In this document: in pieces, positions 58,021-64,000 of the stretch
Layout of the letters: the number at the start of each line of letters is the position of its first letter
How positions within the stretch are numbered: position 1 is the stretch's first letter
Source: Scatomorpha stercorigallinarum
Lineage (GTDB): Bacteria > Bacillota > Clostridia > Oscillospirales > Oscillospiraceae
Direction of reading: 5' to 3'
Assembly (NCBI GenBank): GCA_944387865.1
Contig: CALXGN010000005.1
Location: forward strand, 91,624-155,623
DNA length: 64,000 nt
Translations under genes and position numbers: made by a program
The notes under the pieces: model-generated
The model's database searches: none
The model's input: the letters and a program-made list of their open reading frames with translations, nothing else
What the model was told of the DNA's origin: nothing

Positions 58021-59821
58021 TCGCCGCGCCTCCTTTCATCCGCCAGTTTTCGGTTTCATTTTGGACCGCCCATAAGTGCGCATACAGGCCGCCCTTCTGC
58101 AGCAGTTCCTGGTGCGTCCCCTGTTCTTTCAGCTTCCCGCCGTCCAGAACGAAGATGATATCTGCGTCCCGGATGGAATAGAGGCGGTGCGCGATCATCA
58201 GGACGGTCTTACCCTTCAGCAATCCTGCCATGCCCTCCCGCAGCGCCAGCTCATTTTCCGCGTCCGCAAAGGCCATCGCTTCATCCAGCACGACGATGGG
58301 GGAGTTTTTCAGCATCGCCCTTGCAATGGCGATGCGCTGCGCCTCACCGCCGGATAATTTGTGCCCGCCGTCGCCGGCCCTTGTTTTATAGCCTTCCGGC
58401 AATGCCTGAATAAAATCGTGGCAGCGCGCAGCCTTCGCGGCCCGTTCCACCTCCCCGCATGTCACATCCCGGTGCATGGCGATATTGTCATAAATGCTCT
58501 CCGCGAATATGTAGGTATCCTGGAACACAAAAGCGACCGTATCCATAAGGGCCTTGGTGGAATAGTCCCGTATATCCTTTCCGCCGATTGAGATACTCCC
58601 GCTCTCCACATCCCAAAACCTTGCCAGCAGCTGCCCGGCCGTCGATTTCCCGCCGCCCGAGGGGCCGACCAGGGCCGCGAAGGAACCTGCCGGAATGTGC
58701 ATCGTGACATGTTCCAGCGCCATGCGCCGCAGGGGGTCCGCCGCATTCTGATAGGAAAAACTCACGTCCTTGAACGCAAGCTCCGCAGGGCCCGGCGGGG
58801 CGCCGCACGCGCCTTCCGCTACCGGCTCCATCTTCATAACGCCCTCGATCTGGTCTATCCGCACGGCCAGGTCCCGCAGGTCCGCTCCAAACTCCACCAG
58901 TTCCATCAGCGGGCTAATCACCGCCGGGCCGACGATAAGGAACATCAGCAGCTCCATCATCAGGCCGTGGTCGCCGGGGTACAGATACAGCAGGACACAT
59001 CCCACGGCTAAAAGAAAGGCCGGCACAGAGAGCGTGATGGTCTTGTAGGCGCCGTAAATGGGCGTCACCCGTTTCAGGTAGGCCATCAGGTTTTTTCGAT
59101 TCTTTTCTATCAAGCTGGTCAGCCGCAAAGCCGCGGCCTCCGGCCTGCCAAAGATCTTTTCTTCTTCCATCCCGGACACATACTCTGAAAATGCCGCGTC
59201 CATTTCCGTAGATGAGCGGTTGAGATCCGTCCAGATCTTCTGCCCCCGCTTCCCGCCAAAAGCCGAAAACTGAATGATGAACGCAAGCGCCAACGCGGCA
59301 ACGATCGTCAAGGCGAGCGGTACATTGATGGAGAACAGCAGCACCGACAGGGAGGCCAGCAAAAGGCCGGCGCCAATGAGGTTCGATACATCGTGGGCAA
59401 TAATGCTTTCCATTTTCTCGATGTTGTCGCTCATGGCCTTTTGTACCGCGCCGGACTGCCCGCCCGTGAAGAAGCCCAGGTCCAGCCTGCCCATGTGATC
59501 GAGGATACGCATACGCAGGCCATAGAGCGCATGGAAGGCGCAGGAGTGGCAGATGAAGCTGCCGGCGATCGAGAGCGCGATGCCAACGACGATGCCTGCC
59601 ACCGTGATACCCGCCCACAGCCATGCAGCAGATACGTCTACAGCCGTATCGTTTAAGGACGCTTCCAGAAAGATGCGGACGATCCGATAGACCGTATAGA
59701 ACGGAAGGCCCGACAGCAATATGCTGACAGCGGAGCAGGCCACGCCCCATATATACCGGGCAGAACTGCACTGTGCGGTTTGAAATACCCGCAGAACGGT
59801 ATTTTTCGTTGCATCTTTCAT
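57986..59821 (-). CDS. ABC half-transporter, pair B first member, IrtA/YbtP-like
   Basis: 611 residues from ATG 59821 (GGAGAAG upstream; the open frame reaches back into the operator). Six-helix membrane domain (RILDHMGRLDLGFFTGGQSG at about 107) and an ATPase with Walker A VGPSGGGKST, signature LSGGEAQRIAIARAML, Walker B IVVLDEAMAFAD and MIAHRLYSI. The Walker B end DEAMAFAD rather than DEATSALD is typical of the siderophore-type subgroup as far as I know. First gene of the AraC-controlled operon. Confidence 0.9.
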   Translation of the reverse strand: MKDATKNTVLRVFQTAQCSSARYIWGVACSAVSILLSGLPFYTVYRIVRIFLEASLNDTAVDVSAAWLWAGITVAGIVVGIALSIAGSFICHSCAFHALYGLRMRILDHMGRLDLGFFTGGQSGAVQKAMSDNIEKMESIIAHDVSNLIGAGLLLASLSVLLFSINVPLALTIVAALALAFIIQFSAFGGKRGQKIWTDLNRSSTEMDAAFSEYVSGMEEEKIFGRPEAAALRLTSLIEKNRKNLMAYLKRVTPIYGAYKTITLSVPAFLLAVGCVLLYLYPGDHGLMMELLMFLIVGPAVISPLMELVEFGADLRDLAVRIDQIEGVMKMEPVAEGACGAPPGPAELAFKDVSFSYQNAADPLRRMALEHVTMHIPAGSFAALVGPSGGGKSTAGQLLARFWDVESGSISIGGKDIRDYSTKALMDTVAFVFQDTYIFAESIYDNIAMHRDVTCGEVERAAKAARCHDFIQALPEGYKTRAGDGGHKLSGGEAQRIAIARAMLKNSPIVVLDEAMAFADAENELALREGMAGLLKGKTVLMIAHRLYSIRDADIIFVLDGGKLKEQGTHQELLQKGGLYAHLWAVQNETENWRMKGGAANVSDDPAVHLS

Positions 59822-59877
59822 GTTTTCTTCTTCTCCATCTTTAAACAGGATAAAGAGCGCGAAGGCGGCGCCGCCAT

Positions 59878-59897
59878 TGGTTAGCAATGCCTAACCA
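59878..59897. promoter_or_regulatory. AraC-type operator at the ABC/ECF operon
   Basis: TGGTTAG-CAATGC-CTAACCA, a perfect 7-base-arm dyad. Read leftward it is GGTTAGGCAT-TG-CTAACC, nearly the same as the site before the AraC gene (GGTTAGGCAT-GA-CTAA, 60028-60043). It begins 6 bases after the -10 box, over the start point. Confidence 0.75.
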
Positions 59898-59903
59898 GCG
59901 CCT

Positions 59904-59932
59904 ATTATGCGGAAAAGCCCTTTCCCTGTCAA
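59904..59932 (-). promoter_or_regulatory. promoter of the ABC/ECF operon
   Basis: Leftward TTGACA (59932-59927), 17-base spacer, CATAAT (59909-59904), predicted start near 59897. Confidence 0.82.
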
Positions 59933-59988
59933 GTGCAGCGGCCATACCCGGAGGGCGGCGCCATTGACCGGCAATGTTCAGGAAAGCC

Positions 59989-60017
59989 TTGATTTCTGGC
60001 GTTTTCTCTGGTATACT
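59989..60017 (+). promoter_or_regulatory. promoter of the AraC regulator gene
   Basis: TTGATT (59989-59994), 17-base spacer, TATACT (60012-60017). Confidence 0.78.
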
Positions 60018-60027
60018 CTATCCAATG

Positions 60028-60043
60028 GGTTAGGCATGACTAA
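60028..60043. promoter_or_regulatory. AraC-type operator at the regulator's own gene
   Basis: GGTTAGGCATGACTAA, matching the site at 59878-59897 in 14 of 16 positions when that one is read leftward. It starts 10 bases after the -10 box, which would suit autorepression. Confidence 0.7.
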
Positions 60044-60072
60044 TTGCAAACCGTGCCAAAACAGGAGCCCGC

Positions 60073-61059
60073 GTGCCATTTCGATATAGAGGTCAGCGCC
60101 AGATGATCACGATCCACGATGTAGACGAAACAATATTGTTTTACGGCTCTTTGGGGGCTGAGCGGAAAGAGACCGGGAACTGCACCCTGTTCAGTTTTTT
60201 TGACGCGACGTCTTATGTCCGGTTTTGGGGAGACCTGCATGGGTTTTGCGTAGCTTCGGCCGATGTCGTATTTCCCAAAGACCTGGTGATACGCTCACAG
60301 ATCCGGCAGCGGTATATAGGGCTCAGCTTTACGGAAGAGGGGCAGATGGTGAGCTATAACCGGAAAGCGGAAGCGAGGGGATCGCGCAACGGCATGGATT
60401 GCTATGTTTTCAATTCTCCGGCCCCGCTTTTTATGAAAATGACCGGAGGGCAGCGCCTCCGCTTCCGGGGGATGTACTTCCAGGAATCCTTTTTCCGGGA
60501 AAACAACGTCGCTCTCTATGACAGTTTCTGGGAGGACGCCAAACGCTCCCTGACCGGCGGAGAGCTCCATTGCCCGGAGCTGCTGTCCATTTATCAGCGC
60601 ATTGAGAAGTGCCCCCTTACGGGGGAGGCATTCCAGCTCTGGATGCGGGGCCAGGGCCTGGGCGCCGCCGGGCATTTGCTGGATATGGTGCAGCGGTACG
60701 CGGCCGCTCCACCTGTTTATCTGAGGGAAGATGAGATCGCCGCCGTCTTGCGGGCGAAGCAGATCATTAAAGAGGACTTGGGCGGCGTCCCCACGATATC
60801 CGAGCTATGCAAAAGGGTCGCCCTGAACAAAAACAAGCTACAGCTTGCTTTCCGCCTGACCGAAGGAAAAAGTGTCGGCGAGTATATACGCGCCATGCGA
60901 ATGGAGCGATGCCTTGAGCTGATTGAGAAGCGCGACATGAACATGGACGAGATAGCGCGGGCAGTGGGCTATCAGGGCGTCTCAAACTTTTACCGCGCGT
61001 TCCGGGAGAGATTTGGCGGCACTCCGTGCAGCGTGGCGGCCATGATGCGTGGAAAATAG
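60073..61059 (+). CDS. AraC-family transcriptional regulator
   Basis: 328 residues from GTG 60073 (AGGAG 5 bases upstream); ATG 60103 is an alternative, giving MITIHDVDET. The N-terminal ~215 residues are an unknown ligand domain (CTLFSFFDATSYVRFWGDLH). The C-terminal ~100 residues are the double helix-turn-helix: VPTISELCKRVALNKNKLQL, then MNMDEIARAVGYQGVSNFYR and AFRERFGGTPCSV. In layout and setting it resembles YbtA/PchR-type regulators beside siderophore-type ABC pairs. It lies between two such pairs and shares operator-like dyads with the left one. Confidence 0.9.
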   Translation: MPFRYRGQRQMITIHDVDETILFYGSLGAERKETGNCTLFSFFDATSYVRFWGDLHGFCVASADVVFPKDLVIRSQIRQRYIGLSFTEEGQMVSYNRKAEARGSRNGMDCYVFNSPAPLFMKMTGGQRLRFRGMYFQESFFRENNVALYDSFWEDAKRSLTGGELHCPELLSIYQRIEKCPLTGEAFQLWMRGQGLGAAGHLLDMVQRYAAAPPVYLREDEIAAVLRAKQIIKEDLGGVPTISELCKRVALNKNKLQLAFRLTEGKSVGEYIRAMRMERCLELIEKRDMNMDEIARAVGYQGVSNFYRAFRERFGGTPCSVAAMMRGK

Positions 61060-61062
61060 GAC

Positions 61063-61093
61063 AAGATCCCGTCCGCAGAGCGGACGGGATCTT
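61063..61093. terminator. hairpin after the AraC gene
   Basis: AAGATCCCGTCCG (61063-61075), 5-base loop, CGGACGGGATCTT (61081-61093), 13 perfect pairs between convergent genes. No T tract, so its strength as a terminator is uncertain. Confidence 0.6.
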
Positions 61094-61170
61094 ACTGAGG
61101 GCGCCGCGGAGGCGCGGGGGCTCAGCGCCATGGCTGCTGCCCGGGCGGCGCTGTGTAGCGGGAAAGGCCC

Positions 61171-62916
61171 TTACCCCAGCCGCCACCGGGCGCTCCTGTT
61201 CTGGAGCTCTACCATGCGGCGGTAGAGGCCGCCCTGCTCCATCAGCTCCGCCGGGGCGCCCTGCTGGGCCACACGGCCCTCCTCCAGCACCACGATGTGG
61301 TCGGCCCCCGCCACGGTGCGCATCCGGTGGGCGATGACCAGCACCGTCTTGCCCCGGAGCAGGCGGGAGAGGGCGGCCTGTACGGCGCTCTCGTTCTCCA
61401 CATCCAGACTGGCGGTGGCCTCGTCCAGCAGCACCACCGGCGCGTCCTTCAGCAGGGCGCGGGCGATGGAGATCCGCTGCCGCTCCCCGCCGGAGAGGGT
61501 GGAGCCGTTCTCGCCTATCACCGTCTGATAGCCCTGGGGCAGCTTGCGGATGAACTCGTCGCACTGGGCGGCCCTGGCGGCTTCCAGCACCTCCTCGTCG
61601 GTGGCGCCGCGGCGGCCCAGGCGGATGTTCTCCATCACCGTGTCCCGGAACAGCACCACGTCCTGGAATACCATGGAGTAGGAGCGCAGGAGCGTCTCCG
61701 GCTCCACTGTGGACACGTCCGTCCCGCCCAGGGATACCTTCCCGCCGGTGACGTCCCAGAATCGGGCGGCCAGCTTGCAGGCGGTGGACTTCCCGCCGCC
61801 GGAGGGGCCGATGAGGGCGGTGACTTCTCCCTGTTTGGCGGTGAAGCTCACATCGTCCAGCACCCCCGCGCCCTCCCGGTAGGCAAAGGAGACGTGGTCA
61901 AAGGTGATGTCATAGCTGGACGGGCGGAAGTCCTCCGTCCCCGTCTGCACCGGCTGCTCCAGAATGGAGCGCATCCGTTCGATCTGCAGCCTGGTGTTGA
62001 AGGTGGCGGCGATGTTCTGCAGCACCACCCCCAGGGGGTCGTACAGCCGGGCGGCGGCAAAGAGGAAGCCCAGGAAATATAGGAAGGAGAGCTCCCCGGC
62101 CAGCAGCAGCGCCCCGCCGGTGAGCACCGTGGTGGCAAGCCCCAGCCGCAGGAAGGCCTGGGCGGAGCACACGAAAACGCCGGTGGCCAGCTCGGAGCGG
62201 ATGGAACTGCCCTCCATAGCGGCCAGCTTTGCCTCCAGATCGCCAAAATACCGCTCCTGCCGGTGGCAGGCCCTGATGTCCCGGATGGTCTCCAGCCCCT
62301 CCTGGATGCAGTCGGCCACCGCCCGCTTGTTCAGGATGTTTTTCGTCCCGAAGGCGTCCTGGATCTTCTTGCTTCCCGCCGTCAGCGCCACCGCCACGGG
62401 CACCACCCACAGCACCGCCAGGGCCATGCGCCAGTCGCAGGCGAACATGCACGCCCCGATCACCAGCGTGGAGCCGATGGAGGCGAACAGCTGGGGCACA
62501 TAGTGGGAGAACATCTGGTCCAGGCTGGAGCAGTCGGCGATCATGGTGGCCGTCAGGTCGCTGAGGTCCCGGTTGCCGAAAAAGGACAGGGGGAGCCTGC
62601 GCAGCGTCTCCGCCAAACTCACCCGGCGGTTGGCGCTCTCCCGGTAGGTGGCGATGTAGAGCGAGGCGTACTGGAACCAGTGGAGGACGAACAGCAGAAG
62701 GAGCACCGCCAGGGCAAAGCCCACATAGAGCCAGAAGCCGTCCATAGGACTGCCGCCGCCCTCCAGGCAGCCCAGAAGATGCTGAATCGTGAACAGGACC
62801 GCCCCCACGGGGAGCATGAGGGCCAAATTGCACACAAAGCACCAGAACACGGCCTTCACCAGGTCCCTGGCCCCCTTCTCGCTGAGGGCGAAGATGTGCT
62901 GTAATTTCTTCGTCAT
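61171..62916 (-). CDS. ABC half-transporter, pair A second member
   Basis: 581 residues from ATG 62916, preceded by AAGGAGG and overlapping the upstream stop (ATGA). Six-helix membrane domain (LRRLPLSFFGNRDLSDLTAT about 107-126) and an ATPase with Walker A IGPSGGGKST, signature LSGGERQRISIARALL, Walker B VVLLDEATASLD and VIAHRMRTV. Plan and gene order repeat pair B at 56263-59821, suggesting an old duplication of the two-gene unit, but base composition here is clearly more GC-rich. Confidence 0.9.
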   Translation of the reverse strand: MTKKLQHIFALSEKGARDLVKAVFWCFVCNLALMLPVGAVLFTIQHLLGCLEGGGSPMDGFWLYVGFALAVLLLLFVLHWFQYASLYIATYRESANRRVSLAETLRRLPLSFFGNRDLSDLTATMIADCSSLDQMFSHYVPQLFASIGSTLVIGACMFACDWRMALAVLWVVPVAVALTAGSKKIQDAFGTKNILNKRAVADCIQEGLETIRDIRACHRQERYFGDLEAKLAAMEGSSIRSELATGVFVCSAQAFLRLGLATTVLTGGALLLAGELSFLYFLGFLFAAARLYDPLGVVLQNIAATFNTRLQIERMRSILEQPVQTGTEDFRPSSYDITFDHVSFAYREGAGVLDDVSFTAKQGEVTALIGPSGGGKSTACKLAARFWDVTGGKVSLGGTDVSTVEPETLLRSYSMVFQDVVLFRDTVMENIRLGRRGATDEEVLEAARAAQCDEFIRKLPQGYQTVIGENGSTLSGGERQRISIARALLKDAPVVLLDEATASLDVENESAVQAALSRLLRGKTVLVIAHRMRTVAGADHIVVLEEGRVAQQGAPAELMEQGGLYRRMVELQNRSARWRLG

Positions 62917-64000
62917 ACCGCTGCCTCCTTTCCCACTTTCCACTGGGCGCTGCGCTGATAGTCCGCCCACATGGCGGCGTAGACGCCGTTTTTCGTAAGC
63001 AATGCGCTGTGGCTGCCCTGCTCCGCGATCTTTCCTTCGTTTAAGACGATGATGTTGTCCGCGTTCTGCACCGTGGACAGCCGGTGGGCGATCATCAGCA
63101 CCGTTTTGTTCCGGGTCAGGGTCTCAAAGGCCTTTTGGATCTGATGCTCGTTCTCCGGGTCGGCGAAGGCGGTGGCCTCGTCCAGCACCACGATGGGAGC
63201 GTCCTTCAAAATGGCCCGGGCCAGGGCAATGCGCTGCTGTTCCCCGCCGGAGAGGTAGACACCCCTGGCGCCCACCACCGTGTCCAGCCCCTGGGGCAGC
63301 TTTTCCAGGATGTCATCGCACTGGGCGGCATGGGCGGCGGCAAGCACCTCCTCCCGGGAGGCATCCGGCCGGGCAGCCCGGATATTTTCCAGCAAGCTCT
63401 CCTTGAACAGCCGGGTATCCTGAAACACAAAGGCCACCTGCCCCATGAGGGCAGCGCTGTCCAGCTTCCGCACGTCCGCGCCGCCCACGGTGACGCTGCC
63501 GCTGTCCACATCCCAGAACCGGGGGATCAGGCTGGCGGCGGTGGTCTTGCCCCCGCCGGAGGGTCCTACCAGGGCTACCACTTCACCGGGCTGGACGGAA
63601 AAGCTCACATCCTCCAGCGCGGGCCGGTCCGCGCCGGGGTAGGTGAAGGTCACATGGTCAAAGGCTACGGCGTCGCTGGCCGGCTTCTTCGGGGCCTTCG
63701 GTTCCTCCATGGGCTGCTGGCTCAGGATCTCGTCCAGGCGGCCGATGGCCTCGTCGGCCTCCATCACCGCCTCGCTCATATACATGATGCGGTTGATCAT
63801 CTGGCCGCAGGCGGGGGCGAACAGGGCGTAGAAGATCAGGTTCACCAGCGCCGTGCGCACATCCCCGCCGGAGGCGATGAGCAGCGCCGCCGGGATCAGC
63901 AGGGCGAAGGCCCCGTTGATGAAGGTGAGGAAACAGGTCTGGCCCGTCCGGCAGCTCATGGCGTACTGGCTGGCCAGGTTACTGTAATCCTGGATGGCGG
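62913..64000 (-). CDS. ABC half-transporter, pair A first member, 5' end outside the window
   Basis: At least 361 C-terminal residues; the frame stays open to the window edge (AIQDYSNLASQYAMSCRTGQ at the edge). It covers the last membrane helices and a full ATPase: Walker A VGPSGGGKTT, signature LSGGEQQRIALARAIL, Walker B IVVLDEATAFAD, MIAHRLSTV. The DEATAFAD end parallels DEAMAFAD of the first member of pair B, supporting a matching first/second order in both pairs. Confidence 0.9.
   Translation of the reverse strand, partial: AIQDYSNLASQYAMSCRTGQTCFLTFINGAFALLIPAALLIASGGDVRTALVNLIFYALFAPACGQMINRIMYMSEAVMEADEAIGRLDEILSQQPMEEPKAPKKPASDAVAFDHVTFTYPGADRPALEDVSFSVQPGEVVALVGPSGGGKTTAASLIPRFWDVDSGSVTVGGADVRKLDSAALMGQVAFVFQDTRLFKESLLENIRAARPDASREEVLAAAHAAQCDDILEKLPQGLDTVVGARGVYLSGGEQQRIALARAILKDAPIVVLDEATAFADPENEHQIQKAFETLTRNKTVLMIAHRLSTVQNADNIIVLNEGKIAEQGSHSALLTKNGVYAAMWADYQRSAQWKVGKEAAV

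Noticed and set aside
53195..64000. Attachment-site repeat of the tRNA-Leu 3' end
   Set aside because: No second copy of the T-arm/acceptor sequence was found to the right within the window and no integrase gene is present.

Overview
The window is GC-rich, densely packed chromosomal DNA. It most resembles a gut-type member of the Clostridia (Bacillota), probably Oscillospirales/Oscillospiraceae. This rests on sigma-A promoters, strong AGGAGG ribosome sites with frequent GTG/TTG starts, a Bacillota-type pyrimidine operon with PyrK/PyrD type B, VorB-like ferredoxin oxidoreductases and PucR/CdaR regulators. No database search was possible, so the taxonomy is inference. I saw no CRISPR array, insertion sequence, phage gene or rRNA.

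Layout. 1-7.8 kb: leftward pyrimidine operon pyrC-carA-carB-pyrK-pyrD-pyrF behind a consensus promoter with a hairpin in its short leader. 7.9-10.3 kb: small membrane protein, obg, and rplU-rpmA. 10.3-15.1 kb: an accessory patch with a PadR operon and a row of small secreted or membrane proteins that carry duplicated segments and a decayed gene copy. 15.2-17.7 kb: ackA divergent from tmcAL, both acetate-related. 17.8-23.4 kb: a complete branched-chain amino-acid-type ABC importer (substrate-binding protein, LivH, LivM, LivG, LivF) with insertions in LivM and LivG. 23.7-25.3 kb: a CsoR-type copper sensor and an RlmI-like methyltransferase. 25.3-31.6 kb: leftward glycogen operon glgB-glgA-(GlgP-derived protein)-GH13 enzyme. 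31.7-34.4 kb: response regulator, a histidine kinase without a sensor domain, and lysA. 34.5-38.6 kb: GntR regulator, P-loop ATPase and a four-subunit 2-oxoacid:ferredoxin oxidoreductase. 38.9-42.6 kb: ahcY, mgtE and an AEC-family carrier. 42.6-50.3 kb: an SDR-SDR-enoate reductase-MFS operon divergent from two PucR/CdaR-type regulators. 50.4-53.1 kb: a lipoprotein and three membrane proteins of unknown function. 53.2 kb: tRNA-Leu(CAG). 53.5-64 kb: a transport island with an ECF transporter (fused A-A, T and S), two pairs of IrtAB/YbtPQ-like ABC half-transporters and an AraC regulator.

How it works together. The core consists of nucleotide synthesis, ribosome assembly (Obg, L21, L27), acetate formation, glycogen storage and ferredoxin-linked 2-oxoacid oxidation, as expected for a fermenting anaerobe. 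The less explained parts are these: the AraC-controlled ECF/ABC island, whose two divergent promoters carry matching operator-like dyads; the enoate reductase/SDR/MFS operon with its paired regulators; a GlgP-derived protein apparently lacking the catalytic half, embedded in the glycogen operon; and the enlarged LivG/LivM subunits.
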